The notes below the pieces were generated by a model. That model saw only the letters and a list, made by a program, of their open reading frames with translations, did not search any database and was not told the origin of the DNA. A stretch of DNA of 64,000 nt from Gp1-AA122 sp036378535. Lineage in GTDB: Bacteria > Acidobacteriota > Terriglobia > Terriglobales > Acidobacteriaceae. The stretch is taken from contig DASUWH010000079.1 in NCBI GenBank assembly GCA_036378535.1, positions 65,270 through 129,269 of the forward strand, given 5' to 3'. This document shows positions 14,152 to 23,707 of this stretch, piece after piece. Each line of letters opens with the position of its first letter. The first letter of the stretch is position 1. Made by a program: the position numbers and the translations under genes.

Positions 14152-15432
14152 ATGAGAAAAGTTCTAGCCGCTCTCGTGCTCGCATGCCTGCCTGTCACCT
14201 ACGTATTCGCGCAATCGGAAACGTCTTCTAAGCCCATCGTGCTCCATGCTGCGCGCCTGCTGGATATCGAATCAGGACGAACGACCAAACCCGGCGAAGT
14301 TCTGGTGCGTGGCGATCGTATTGCCGAAGTTGGACCATCCGTGACCCACCCTGCGGGTGCCGAGGTGATTGATCTCGGCGATACCACGCTCATGCCCGGC
14401 CTGATCGACGCCCACATTCACCTCTTTCTCCACCCTGGCGCCGAGGACCTGCAGACCGTTGAGGAATCCGTGCCCCAGCGAACAATCATTGCCCTGTCTG
14501 CCGCGCGCGACGACCTGATGGCAGGATTTACCGCGGAGCGCGATATGGGCACCGAGGGCGCCGGTTCGGCCGATAGCGCCGTGCGCGACGCCATCAACCA
14601 GGGCACGTATCCGGGCCCGCGGCTGCGGGTCAGCGGCAATGCCATCGATATCCTGGGCGGCCACGAAGATGCCATTCACTACAATCCCGCGCAGCATGTC
14701 CTGTCGAATGCCACCTACGCCAATAATGCCGATGAACTGGTCGCAGCCATTCGCCAACAGTTCAAAGAGGGAGCCGATTTCATAAAGATTTATGAGACCG
14801 GACCCGATTCTCTGCGCGACGGAAAATGGTCAACGCCTTTTCAGTACACCGAAGCGCAACTCAGTGCCGCGATTCAAGAAGCGGCGCGGGTGGGAAAGCG
14901 CGTTGCCGTGCACGCAACCGGAGAGCCGGGAGCACTCTTTGCCGCGAAAGCGGGTGTGGAATCTGTTGATCATGCAGATTATTTAAGCGACGAGACCATC
15001 CGGGTGATGCGCGAAAAACAAATCTACGCGGTGCCGACTTTTACCATTTCCGAATATTTTGCCGATCATGCCGCCAGCTCTGCCCAGTCCCAAGTCGAGC
15101 ACCAGATGCTCGATTTTCACGCGCAGGAATTCCGCAAGCAGCTGGCCGCGGGTGTACCGATGGCAGTCGGATCCGATGTCGGCCCCTTTCCGCACGGAAC
15201 GCAGGCGCGCGAATTCGTCTTGATGGTGAAATACGGCATGACTCCGCTGGCCACGCTGCAAGCGGACTTGATCAATGGCGCCAAGTTGCTGCGATGGGAG
15301 GGACAGATCGGCGCATTGAAGCCCGGCTACTTCGCCGACCTAATCGCCGTTCCCGGCGACCCGCTTCAGGACATCTCCGTTCTGCAGAAGGTCACTTTCG
15401 TGATGAAGGGCGGAACGGTTTATCGTAAGTAG
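14152..15432 (+). CDS. Secreted amidohydrolase-family metal hydrolase
   Basis: A 426-residue member of the amidohydrolase superfamily (imidazolonepropionase/prolidase-like branch). A signal peptide (MRKVLAALVLACLPVTYVFAQ) directs export. The metal-site residues are visible in order: DAHIHL (HxH) near residue 87, the bridging Lys in FIKIYETG near 210, His in VAVHATG near 252, His in VDHADY near 272, and Asp in VGSDVGPFPHG near 340. The C-terminus (GYFADLIAVPGDPLQDI) returns to the small beta domain. The substrate is unknown; family members cleave dipeptides or lactams. No Shine-Dalgarno was evident. Confidence 0.9.
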   Translation: MRKVLAALVLACLPVTYVFAQSETSSKPIVLHAARLLDIESGRTTKPGEVLVRGDRIAEVGPSVTHPAGAEVIDLGDTTLMPGLIDAHIHLFLHPGAEDLQTVEESVPQRTIIALSAARDDLMAGFTAERDMGTEGAGSADSAVRDAINQGTYPGPRLRVSGNAIDILGGHEDAIHYNPAQHVLSNATYANNADELVAAIRQQFKEGADFIKIYETGPDSLRDGKWSTPFQYTEAQLSAAIQEAARVGKRVAVHATGEPGALFAAKAGVESVDHADYLSDETIRVMREKQIYAVPTFTISEYFADHAASSAQSQVEHQMLDFHAQEFRKQLAAGVPMAVGSDVGPFPHGTQAREFVLMVKYGMTPLATLQADLINGAKLLRWEGQIGALKPGYFADLIAVPGDPLQDISVLQKVTFVMKGGTVYRK

Positions 15433-15692
15433 TCCGCCGGTCTAAGGCGTTTCACTTAGTCACAAATGCTGTCTCTTATGTCTTCAATAAACCCTGGTTC
15501 TCTGGAATTAATTTGCTTGTGAGTAGATGCCTCGCTAGACTGCGTTCAAGTTAGCTCGCGTCATCGCGCGCTTCGTTTTAACTAAACAAACAATTTAGCT
15601 GCGGCGGCAGGTATCGCGTGGCACTGCGCGAACTGCGTTCCGGCCTAATGATCGCGCAAGCTGGAGATTCCAAAAACCAAGCTGGAGAATTT

Positions 15693-16808
15693 ATGCAGAA
15701 GTACACCCTCCCCTTTTTGCTTCTTGTGGTTTCGTCGGCCTTCGCCGGCGTCACTGTGACCTCCCCTGCTAACAACAGCACCGATGCCAGTCCGGTGCAT
15801 TACGTCGCCACCGCCACCACTTCCTGCTCGAAAGGTGTGGCTGCGATGGGCATCTATACCGCCCCCGGCGTGCTGGCTTACAAAGTAAATGGAGCCAGCC
15901 TGAATACCAGCCTGCCCCTGAACGCCGGAACCTACAACACGGTCGTTCAGGACTGGGATAACTGCGGCGGCTACGCCAAAACGCCGATCACGATTACGGT
16001 TTCCGGTGGGGGTGGAGGATCTGTTCCCCCAAGCAGTCACGTGTTTCTGCTTGTCGAAGAGAACCACAGCTATAGCCAGGTGATTGGCAATTCCTCGATG
16101 CCGTATCTGAACAGTCTTGCCAATAAATACGGTCTCGCCCTCAAGTATTACGCCAATACGCATCCCTCCATCGGCAACTACTTCATGATGACAACCGGCC
16201 AGATCATCACCAACAACGACGGTGACTGCGGCACGGTCTCGAACGACAACATCGTCCGCCACCTGATCACGGCAGGCAAAACCTGGAAGTCTTATGCCGA
16301 AAGCTTGCCTTACCCCGCCTACACGGGTTGCGACACCGGCGCCTACGTGAAACGCCACAATCCCTTCTCGTACTTCACCGACGTGGTCAACAGCAGCACC
16401 GAGAAATGGAACCTGGTGCCGTTCACGCAGTTCTCGAAAGACCTGGCCAATAATCAGTTGCCCGAGTTTTCCTTCATCGCCCCCAACGTGAACGATGACG
16501 CGCACAATGGCACGTTGTCGCAAGCCGATTACTGGCTGAAGCAAAACATTGCCCCTCTGCTGGCCAGTTCGCTGTTCCAGAAAGATGGCATCCTGATCAT
16601 TGTCTTCGACGAATCGGTAAGCAGCGATACCCAGGGTGGCGGCGGTCACGTCGCTGCGCTGGTGATTGGCCCCAAGGTGTTGCCGGGACACAAATCGAGC
16701 GTCACCTACCAGCACCAGAACACTCTGAAGACGCTGATGCAGGCCCTTGGCCTGACCACCTTCCCCGGAGCTGCCACCAACAGTTCCGCCATGGGCGATT
16801 TCTTCTAG
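15693..16808 (+). CDS. Secreted phosphoesterase (acid phosphatase / phospholipase C-like family)
   Basis: A 371-residue secreted protein. The signal peptide MQKYTLPFLLLVVSSAFAG is followed by an Ig-like domain (about residues 20-105, VTSPANNSTDASPVHY), a glycine linker, and a PF04185-type phosphoesterase domain. The catalytic-domain signs are VFLLVEENHSYSQVIGNSSM, YYANTHPSIGNYFMMTTGQI, and the C-terminal ILIIVFDES with GGGGHVAALVIGP. The ATG at 15693 has GGAG 5 bp upstream; the longer frame from 15618 is not needed. An excellent terminator follows. The substrate is unknown; phosphate or phospholipid scavenging is plausible. Confidence 0.88.
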   Translation: MQKYTLPFLLLVVSSAFAGVTVTSPANNSTDASPVHYVATATTSCSKGVAAMGIYTAPGVLAYKVNGASLNTSLPLNAGTYNTVVQDWDNCGGYAKTPITITVSGGGGGSVPPSSHVFLLVEENHSYSQVIGNSSMPYLNSLANKYGLALKYYANTHPSIGNYFMMTTGQIITNNDGDCGTVSNDNIVRHLITAGKTWKSYAESLPYPAYTGCDTGAYVKRHNPFSYFTDVVNSSTEKWNLVPFTQFSKDLANNQLPEFSFIAPNVNDDAHNGTLSQADYWLKQNIAPLLASSLFQKDGILIIVFDESVSSDTQGGGGHVAALVIGPKVLPGHKSSVTYQHQNTLKTLMQALGLTTFPGAATNSSAMGDFF

Positions 16809-16825
16809 AACGCTCCCTCGCTCGC

Positions 16826-16856
16826 GGCCGGGATGCTACCCATCCCGGCCTTTTTT
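16826..16856 (+). terminator. Rho-independent terminator after the phosphoesterase gene
   Basis: A 9-bp perfect stem (GGCCGGGAT / ATCCCGGCC), a 7-nt loop and six T residues, 18 bp after the stop. Confidence 0.92.
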
Positions 16857-16875
16857 CTGCGTGGGTTGCATGTCC

Positions 16876-16904
16876 TTGACAACTCATGTTTCATTCGGTA
16901 GAGG
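16876..16904 (+). promoter_or_regulatory. Predicted promoter of the tetR-RND operon
   Basis: A consensus TTGACA at 16876-16881 and a weaker -10 TAGAGG at 16899-16904, with a 17-bp spacer. The -10 overlaps the inverted repeat at 16901-16926, the expected position for repression by the product of the next gene. Confidence 0.55.
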
Positions 16905-16926
16905 TAAGTGGGTACTTACTTACCTC
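16901..16926. promoter_or_regulatory. Predicted TetR-family operator
   Basis: A perfect 9-bp inverted repeat, GAGGTAAGT-N8-ACTTACCTC, ending 4 bp before the tetR ATG. Its position and size fit an autoregulatory TetR-family site. Confidence 0.7.
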
Positions 16927-16930
16927 GACC

Positions 16931-17626
16931 ATGGCTACCGCTCCAGCCCGCCTAACTGCCGCCCATCGGCGAGAGCAGATCCTGGCGGTGGCGACCACCC
17001 TGTTCGCCCGCCAGGGATTCAAGGGCACCACCACCAAGGAAATCGCCGCCCACGCCGGCGTCACCGAAGCCCTCATATTCCGGCACTTTCCCTCCAAAGA
17101 AGAGCTCTACTGGGCGGTCATCGAAGCCAAGATCCAGGACAATTCTCCCCAGGAACGTATGCGGACGCGGCTGCAGGAGAAGGGAACGGATGCTGAAATT
17201 TTGTCCGGACTTGCGCAGGATATTCTCGAGCGCCGAGCCCAGGACCAGACGCTCTCCCGCCTGCTGCTCTACAGCGCCCTGGAAAATCACGGCTTATCCC
17301 AGCGTTTCTTCCGTTCTTTCATTTCAGGTTATTACGGCCTGCTGGCCGATTACATCGAGCGCCGCACGATAGAGGGTGTCTTTCGCCCGGTTGACCCCAT
17401 GCTGGCTGCCCGTGCCTTTCTGGGCATGATCATTTATCACTCCTGGGTACAGGAGCTTTTTGGGGGGAAACGTTACCAGAAATTATCCGTCCAACAGGTA
17501 AGCCGGACGCTGGTGGACGTGTGGCTGCAGGGCATGCTACAGCCGGTTCGAAAAAATAAGGGCCATCAATGCGGGAATGGGGATCATCCGGCCCTTCAGG
17601 AGCGAAAACGTGCTTCGCGATCATAA
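16931..17626 (+). CDS. TetR/AcrR-family transcriptional regulator
   Basis: A 231-residue repressor. The N-terminal helix-turn-helix (about residues 15-60) shows TTLFARQGFKGTTTKEIAAHAGVT-type spacing and ends IFRHFPSKEELY, the typical TetR block. The C-terminal ligand domain is unclassified. The ATG at 16931 directly follows a 9-bp inverted repeat, so the frame open to 16886 is not used. It overlaps the RND adaptor gene by 17 nt (GTG at 17610), indicating a single operon and likely control of efflux by an exported compound. The last 20 residues are basic and may be extra to the fold. Confidence 0.9.
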   Translation: MATAPARLTAAHRREQILAVATTLFARQGFKGTTTKEIAAHAGVTEALIFRHFPSKEELYWAVIEAKIQDNSPQERMRTRLQEKGTDAEILSGLAQDILERRAQDQTLSRLLLYSALENHGLSQRFFRSFISGYYGLLADYIERRTIEGVFRPVDPMLAARAFLGMIIYHSWVQELFGGKRYQKLSVQQVSRTLVDVWLQGMLQPVRKNKGHQCGNGDHPALQERKRASRS

Positions 17627-18860
17627 ACTCGCGGGCGAGGCGCCCGCGCTGCACAGCTGTTCATTTGCGAAAAGGGCGGGGGCAGAGCTTGTCCTGACTG
17701 CGGCTCTCCTGGCTCTCGCCGCTTGTTCGCGAGGCAAAGCTTCGGCGGCGCCGACGTTCCCGCCGGTTCCGGTGCTAGCCGCCACGGTCGAGAAAAAAGA
17801 TATGCCCGTGGAACTGCAGGCCATAGGCTCGGTCGAGGCTTATTCCAGCGTCACCGTGAAGACCCAGGTCACCGGTGAACTGACCGGCGTTTATTTCAAA
17901 GAGGGACAGGACGTAAACAAGGGTGACCTGCTGTTTACCCTCGATAAACGGCCTTTCGAAGCGGATTTAAAGAAGCAGGAAGCGACCCTGGCCCATGACA
18001 TTGCGCAAGCGAAGCTGGCGCATCTAGATGCGGAGCGCTATGAGGGGCTGTACAAGCAGGGGGTTGTTTCGAAGCAACAGTACGATCAGGCCGTGGCCAA
18101 CGCCGAGGCTCTCGATGCGGCCGTGCAAGCGGATAAAGCAGCTGTTGAGAATGCCAAGGTCCAGTTGATCTACTGCTCGATCTATTCCCCCATTAACGGG
18201 CGCACCGGTACCCTGATGATTCATCAGGGCAACATGATCAAGGCCAACGACACGCCTTTCTTGATCAACATCAACCAGGTACAACCCATCTATGTCGCCT
18301 TTACCGTCCCGGAGCAGTACCTGGCTGACATCAAGCGGTTCGCCTCCACCGGGAAGTTACCGGTACAGGCGACTATCCAGGGCGACAGCCGGCCCATCGT
18401 GGGCAAATTGAGTTTTATTGATAACACCGTGGACGCGGCAACCGGCACTATCAAGCTGAAGGGTGAGTTTGCCAACGCGGACCGGCGCCTGTGGCCGGCG
18501 CAGTTCGTGAATGTCACCCTGGTTTTACATACGCAGCCCAATGCCGTGGTGGTTCCGTCCCAGGCCGTGCAGAATGGCCAGCAGGGGCAGTTTGTTTTCG
18601 TCATTAAACCGGATAAGACGGTGGAGATGCGGCCGATTACCGTCAACCGGACCAGCAGCGGCCAGACCATCATCGACGCCGGTGTCAGACCCGGCGAGCA
18701 GGTCGTCACCGATGGCCAATTGCGTTTAGTGCCTGGATCACGAATCGAGATCAAGCAGTCCATCGCTCCGGCAACCGGACCAGCCGGCGCGCCACCGACT
18801 GCTCAGATGAACCCGCTGCTGACCTTTCAATCCGGATCCGTAATGGATTTACTGTCATGA
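17610..18860 (+). CDS. RND efflux periplasmic adaptor (membrane fusion protein), lipoprotein
   Basis: A 416-residue adaptor linking an RND pump to an outer-membrane channel. A lipobox (LLALAAC) near residue 38 suggests lipid anchoring. The body shows the HlyD/AcrA order: barrel-sandwich strand (VEAYSSVTVKTQVTGELTGV), coiled-coil hairpin (about residues 115-175), second lipoyl half (IYSPINGRTGTLMIHQGNM) and beta-barrel/MP domains. A GTG at 17610 with AGGAG 7 bp upstream is preferred to the ATG at 17577. The N-terminal 30 residues are encoded partly by a GC-rich palindromic stretch (about 17630-17650). Its stop overlaps the pump ATG (ATGA). Confidence 0.92.
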   Translation: MLRDHKLAGEAPALHSCSFAKRAGAELVLTAALLALAACSRGKASAAPTFPPVPVLAATVEKKDMPVELQAIGSVEAYSSVTVKTQVTGELTGVYFKEGQDVNKGDLLFTLDKRPFEADLKKQEATLAHDIAQAKLAHLDAERYEGLYKQGVVSKQQYDQAVANAEALDAAVQADKAAVENAKVQLIYCSIYSPINGRTGTLMIHQGNMIKANDTPFLININQVQPIYVAFTVPEQYLADIKRFASTGKLPVQATIQGDSRPIVGKLSFIDNTVDAATGTIKLKGEFANADRRLWPAQFVNVTLVLHTQPNAVVVPSQAVQNGQQGQFVFVIKPDKTVEMRPITVNRTSSGQTIIDAGVRPGEQVVTDGQLRLVPGSRIEIKQSIAPATGPAGAPPTAQMNPLLTFQSGSVMDLLS

Positions 18861-21800
18861 ACGTTGCCGAACTGTTCATCAAGCGTCCGGTCATGACCAC
18901 CCTGGTCATGTTGGCCATTCTTCTGTTTGGCATCATGGCGTACCGGACTCTGCCGGTGAGCGATCTGCCGAACGTGGACTTTCCCACCGTCCTGGTATCG
19001 GCCAGCTTACCGGGCGCAACCCCGGACACCATGGCATCGGCAGTGGCCATGCCGCTGGAGAAGCAGTTCTCCACCATTGCCGGCATCGACTCCATGACCT
19101 CCACCAGCACCCAGGGTTCGACGCAGATTACTCTGCAATTCAACCTGAGCCGCAGCCTGGATGCGGCAGCACAGGACGTCAATTCCATGATCGCGAAAGC
19201 CGGGCGCGATCTGCCGCAGAGCATGCCCTATCCGCCTTCTTATCAGAAGGTCAATCCAGCTGATTCGCCCATCTTGTATCTGTCGCTGAGTTCACCAACG
19301 CTGCGTCTCTCCGATGTTGATGAATATGCCGAAACCCTGATCGCGCAGCGCGTCTCCATGATCGACGGCGTCGCGCAGGTCAGTGTTTATGGCGCGCAGA
19401 AGTATGCCGTTCACGTGAAGCTCGATCCTAAAGAATTGGCGAGCCGGCAGATTGGCACCGACGATGTCACCAACGCCATCGCCGCCGGCAATGTGAATCA
19501 GCCCACCGGGATTCTGTACGGTAAACACCGGTCGTTCGTCGTGCAGGCGAATGGGCAATTGGCCAAAGCGGCTGATTACGCTCCCCTGATCGTCGCTTAT
19601 CGCAACGGCGCCCCGGTGCGCCTGAAAGACCTGGGCCAGGTGGTGGATGGAGTCGAGGTCGATAAAACCGCCAGCTGGTTTTTTGATCGAACCAACGGAT
19701 TGCGCCGCGCCATCGTGTTGGCCATTCAGCGGCAGCCGGGAACCAACACCGTCGAAGTGGTGGACTCAATCAAGAAATTGCTGCCTACCTTCCGCCAGCA
19801 GATGCCGCCCTCGGTCTACATGGAAATTCTTTACGACCGGTCGGTGTCGATCCGCGACTCGGTCAACGACGTCAAGTTCACGTTATTTCTGGCGCTGGTG
19901 CTCGTCATTCTCGTCATATTCCTGTTCTTGAGAAATCTGTCGGCTACTGCCATTCCCAGCCTGGCTCTGCCCATGAGCATCATCGGTACGTTCGCGGTGA
20001 TGTACGTCATGGGGTACTCGCTCGACAATCTCTCCCTGATGGCGCTCACCCTGTCCGTAGGCTTTGTCGTAGACGACGCTATCGTGATGCTGGAGAACAT
20101 CGTCCGCCACATGGAACACGGGGAAGCTCCCATGGAGGCCGCCTTCAAGGGCGCGAAGGAAATCGGCTTTACCATCATCTCGATGACATTGTCGCTCGCG
20201 GCAGTGTTCATTCCGGTGCTGTTCATGAGCGGCATTCTCGGGCGCCTGTTGCACGAATTCGCGGTGACGATTACGGCCGCCATTCTGGTATCAGGCTTCG
20301 TCTCGCTCAGCCTGACACCTATGTTGTGCAGTCGCTTTCTGCGTCCGGTCAGCCAGGAGCGCCATGGCAAGCTCTATGCCGCCTCGGAACGATTTTTCGA
20401 CGGAATGCTCAACGTTTACGACCGTACGCTGCGGGTAGCCTTGAGCTATCGGGCAACCACCATGCTGGTTTCGGCAGCTGTGCTGGTCGCGACTGTGTAT
20501 CTATTCGTCATCACCCCGAAAGGCTTCTTGCCGGATGAGGACACGGGCCAAATCTTCATTTTTACGGAAGGAGCTCAGGGAATTTCATTCGACGCCATGG
20601 TGCAGCATCAATTGGCCCTCACCCAGGTAGTCATGAAACAGCCGTGGGTCGAGTCCTTCATGTCGACAGCTGCGGGCGGGAATGCCGGACGATTATTCGT
20701 AAAGCTGACCCCGCGCAAGACGCGCAAGTCCGCTATGGAATTGGTCCAGGAGATACGGCCCAAGCTGGCTCAGATACCGGGAATCGCGGCTTACCCGCAG
20801 GTGCTGCCGCCCATTCGCGTCGGCGGCAATCTGACCAAGAGCCAGTACCAGTTCACACTGCAGGATCCGGATACGCACGAGCTCTACGAGTACGCGCCCA
20901 AGCTGGAAAGCAAGCTGCGCAACGATCCCAGGTTCCGCAACTTGCTCCAGGATGTGACTACCGACTTGTTGATCAAAAATCCGCAGGTGAATGTGGACAT
21001 CGATCGTGACAAGGCTTCCGCCCTCGGGGTCACCGCGAGCCAGGTGGAAGACGCGCTGAACACGGCTTATAGCCAGCGCCAGGTTTCCACCATTTACGCG
21101 CCCAACAACGCGTATCGGGTGATCACGGAAACCGAAGACCAGTATCAACTCGATCCCTCGCTGCTTTCACTCTTGTATGTACACTCGGCAGCAGGCCAAC
21201 TGGTGCCGCTCAATGCGTTGGCGAAGCTCACCTACAATGTCGGGCCGCTCAGCATCAATCACCTCGGCCAGCTCCCGGCGGTGACGCTCTCGTTCAATCT
21301 CCGGCCCGGCGTTTCCCTCGGTGACGCTGTAGACGCCGTGAACAAAGAAGCGCAGCAGATGCTGCCCTCCACCATCAGCACTAGTTTCCAGGGAACGGCA
21401 CAAGCCTTTCAGTCATCCGTGACCGGTCTGGGCTTGCTGCTGGCCATGGCGATTCTGGTCATCTATATCGTGCTCGGGATTTTGTATGAGAGCTTTATTC
21501 ATCCCATCACCATTCTCTCCGGCCTGCCCTCGGCCGGATTTGGAGCCTTGCTTACCCTGCTGCTGTTCCATGTTGACCTCAGTCTGTATGCTTTTGTCGG
21601 AATCATCATGTTGGTCGGCATCGTCAAGAAGAATGCCATCATGATGATTGATGTCGCTTTGGAGAAGCAGCGGGCCTCGGGAGAAAGCGCCCGCGATGCC
21701 ATTCACCAGGGTGCTCTGCTGCGCTTCCGCCCCATCATGATGACCACCATGGCAGCCCTCATGGGGACGCTGCCCATTGCCTTAGGAATCGGCGCCGGTG

Positions 21801-22000
21801 CCGAGTCCCGGCGGCCTCTAGGGCTGGCCGTCGTCGGGGGACTCGTATTTTCGCAGCTGCTGACCCTGTACATCACTCCGGTGTTTTACATCTACATGGA
21901 ATCTTTCTACCAGTGGCTGCGATCTTTACGTCGCCACCAGCCCGTCGGCGAAGAGCAGCTGGTCCGCGAGCCTGCTTACGCGGGGAAGTCGGGAAAATAA
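18857..22000 (+). CDS. RND-family multidrug efflux permease (HAE1/MdtB-C-like)
   Basis: A 1047-residue proton-driven inner-membrane pump. The N-terminus (LFIKRPVMTTLVMLAILLFG) and the first-loop DLPNVDFPTVLVSASLPGA are characteristic. Two sets of six transmembrane helices surround large periplasmic loops. The proton-relay Asp pair lies in TM4 (LSVGFVVDDAIVMLENI), and the second-half TM block includes GIVKKNAIMMIDVALE. The length is normal. The start overlaps the adaptor stop by 4 bp, a sign of translational coupling. No outer-membrane factor follows, so a TolC-like protein must come from elsewhere. The substrate is unknown; the MdtB/C resemblance is judged by eye. Confidence 0.95.
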   Translation: MNVAELFIKRPVMTTLVMLAILLFGIMAYRTLPVSDLPNVDFPTVLVSASLPGATPDTMASAVAMPLEKQFSTIAGIDSMTSTSTQGSTQITLQFNLSRSLDAAAQDVNSMIAKAGRDLPQSMPYPPSYQKVNPADSPILYLSLSSPTLRLSDVDEYAETLIAQRVSMIDGVAQVSVYGAQKYAVHVKLDPKELASRQIGTDDVTNAIAAGNVNQPTGILYGKHRSFVVQANGQLAKAADYAPLIVAYRNGAPVRLKDLGQVVDGVEVDKTASWFFDRTNGLRRAIVLAIQRQPGTNTVEVVDSIKKLLPTFRQQMPPSVYMEILYDRSVSIRDSVNDVKFTLFLALVLVILVIFLFLRNLSATAIPSLALPMSIIGTFAVMYVMGYSLDNLSLMALTLSVGFVVDDAIVMLENIVRHMEHGEAPMEAAFKGAKEIGFTIISMTLSLAAVFIPVLFMSGILGRLLHEFAVTITAAILVSGFVSLSLTPMLCSRFLRPVSQERHGKLYAASERFFDGMLNVYDRTLRVALSYRATTMLVSAAVLVATVYLFVITPKGFLPDEDTGQIFIFTEGAQGISFDAMVQHQLALTQVVMKQPWVESFMSTAAGGNAGRLFVKLTPRKTRKSAMELVQEIRPKLAQIPGIAAYPQVLPPIRVGGNLTKSQYQFTLQDPDTHELYEYAPKLESKLRNDPRFRNLLQDVTTDLLIKNPQVNVDIDRDKASALGVTASQVEDALNTAYSQRQVSTIYAPNNAYRVITETEDQYQLDPSLLSLLYVHSAAGQLVPLNALAKLTYNVGPLSINHLGQLPAVTLSFNLRPGVSLGDAVDAVNKEAQQMLPSTISTSFQGTAQAFQSSVTGLGLLLAMAILVIYIVLGILYESFIHPITILSGLPSAGFGALLTLLLFHVDLSLYAFVGIIMLVGIVKKNAIMMIDVALEKQRASGESARDAIHQGALLRFRPIMMTTMAALMGTLPIALGIGAGAESRRPLGLAVVGGLVFSQLLTLYITPVFYIYMESFYQWLRSLRRHQPVGEEQLVREPAYAGKSGK

Positions 22001-22030
22001 GTTCGCCCTATATGTGGAGGTAACCGCCTC

Positions 22031-22059
22031 TTGGCGCTGGCGCGCCCCGACTGTATAAA
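22031..22059 (+). promoter_or_regulatory. Predicted promoter giving a near-leaderless transcript
   Basis: TTGGCG at 22031-22036 and TATAAA at 22054-22059 are spaced by 17 bp. The only plausible start codon of the next gene is TTG at 22068, 8 bp after the -10 box, so transcription would begin at or next to the start codon. Confidence 0.5.
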
Positions 22060-22067
22060 CTTGTGGT

Positions 22068-23642
22068 TTGGAATCCAAAGCGAATCCGCAGCAGCCAACC
22101 GTTCTCCAGGTTGAAAGGGCGCCGAACGCGCTGGTTTCCCTATCTGTCCTGCTGCCCTCGTTCACGGACCTGATTTTCATTGTTCTGCTGATCGCTTTTT
22201 CGTTTGGCGCTCTTGCTCCCCGCCTGCTCTGGGACGCGGATATCGGTTGGCATATTCGCAATGGTCAGAATATTCTTGCCACCCGCAGCGTCCCGCGCGT
22301 CGATTCATTTTCCGCCACCATGAACGGCCGATCCTGGTACGCATGGGAATGGCTCTACGATGCGCTGATTGGATGGATCCATAACGTCAGCGGCCTGAAT
22401 GGGGTGGTCTTCATCAGCGCTCTCGTGATTGCGCTGACCTTGGCGGTGGTCTTCCGCTATACGCTGCGCCGGGGCGGCTCTCTTCCAGTCACGATCGTGC
22501 TCTTCGTTCTATGTGCGGTGGCATCGTCGATCCATTTTCTGGCCCGGCCGCATGTGTTCGGCTGGCTGCTTGCCGTGGCATGGTTCTGGATCCTCGACAC
22601 GGCCACCAAAAACGACGCCGGCGCGCGCCGCTTGCTCTACCTCCCTCTGTTGATGCTTTTGTGGGCGAACCTGCACGGCGGATTTGTGTTGGGATTTGTT
22701 TTGCTCGGCATCTATGTTGTCGCCGACCTGCTGACATTCTTCGCATGTCCTGAACTTGAGGGGCGGGTCAGCGCGCGCAAACAGGCGGCCACCCTGGTCG
22801 CGGTTGGTGCCCTGAGTTTTCTCGCCAGCCTGATCAACCCATACGGCTTTAAGTTGCACATTCACGTTTATCAGTATTTAACCAATCGCTTTTTGATGCA
22901 GCACATCAACGAGTTCCGCCGGCCTGATTTGCATGGAGCGCCGGCGCAGGCCTTTCTGCTCATGATCGCTCTCGCGATCGTGGGTATCGTTGCTGTTCGC
23001 GGGCGAATACGCTGGACCAATTGGCTGCTCATGGCCTTTGCTATCTCTTCGGGAATCTATGCCGCGCGCAATCTGCCCTTTGCCTCCATGCTGCTGATGA
23101 TGACCACCGCCCCGCTTCTTTCGCGCAGCATTGCGGGAAGGGTTCGCGTTTTCCGGCCGCTGGAACGACTGCGGGCGCGCGAGCTGTCCATGCGCTTTCA
23201 CATTTGGCCAATCGCCGCCGTGCTGCTGGGCCTCGTGATTTGCCTTCAACAGGGCCGTCTCGTTGGGAGGGAGTTGATGGCCGCCCACTTCGATACCGCC
23301 CGCTTTCCGGCGCAAGCCCTGGACGCACTGCAGCACCAGGGCAATCGTGAGCCCATCTTTTCCCTCGATTCGTGGGGAGGTTATTTTATTTATCGCCTTT
23401 ACCCTGAGAACAAGGTATTCGTCGATGACCGCCACGATTTCTACGGCGAAGCATACGTACGCGAGTACCTAAGAGTTATTCACCTGGATCCGGGGTGGCA
23501 GCAGGTCCTTGATCTGTGGAAGGTAAACCTGGTTGTAATGCCCTCAAGGGCCAAGCTCAGCGACGCCTTGCGGCGGTCGTCCTCTTGGACCGTCATTTAC
23601 AACGATACGACAGCAACAATCTTTCAGCGTCCTAAGTTGTGA
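22068..23642 (+). CDS. Polytopic membrane protein, GT-C glycosyltransferase-like
   Basis: A 524-residue inner-membrane protein with about ten hydrophobic segments and a roughly 100-residue soluble C-terminal part. The first large loop contains DADIGWHIRNGQNIL and SWYAWEWLYDALIGW; an acidic residue there fits GT-C glycosyltransferases that use polyprenyl-phosphate sugars, although no named family can be assigned. The C-terminal region (SLDSWGGYFIYRLYPENKVF, VDDRHDFYGE) is typical of a group found in Acidobacteria and Verrucomicrobia, from memory. The TTG start lacks a Shine-Dalgarno and may be leaderless. The gene follows the RND operon with 67 bp between and has its own promoter candidate. 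Confidence 0.8.
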   Translation: MESKANPQQPTVLQVERAPNALVSLSVLLPSFTDLIFIVLLIAFSFGALAPRLLWDADIGWHIRNGQNILATRSVPRVDSFSATMNGRSWYAWEWLYDALIGWIHNVSGLNGVVFISALVIALTLAVVFRYTLRRGGSLPVTIVLFVLCAVASSIHFLARPHVFGWLLAVAWFWILDTATKNDAGARRLLYLPLLMLLWANLHGGFVLGFVLLGIYVVADLLTFFACPELEGRVSARKQAATLVAVGALSFLASLINPYGFKLHIHVYQYLTNRFLMQHINEFRRPDLHGAPAQAFLLMIALAIVGIVAVRGRIRWTNWLLMAFAISSGIYAARNLPFASMLLMMTTAPLLSRSIAGRVRVFRPLERLRARELSMRFHIWPIAAVLLGLVICLQQGRLVGRELMAAHFDTARFPAQALDALQHQGNREPIFSLDSWGGYFIYRLYPENKVFVDDRHDFYGEAYVREYLRVIHLDPGWQQVLDLWKVNLVVMPSRAKLSDALRRSSSWTVIYNDTTATIFQRPKL

Positions 23643-23707
23643 TCGGGAGTTTTACAGCGCAATTCGCCCCCCCAAGGAATTTTCACATTTACTGGATCCC
23701 TAAGAAT

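Noticed and set aside
15645..16715. 356-residue minus-strand ORF opposite the phosphoesterase gene
   Set aside because: It is a mirror of codon bias in the real gene at 15693-16808, which has a signal peptide and catalytic motifs; the reverse protein has none.
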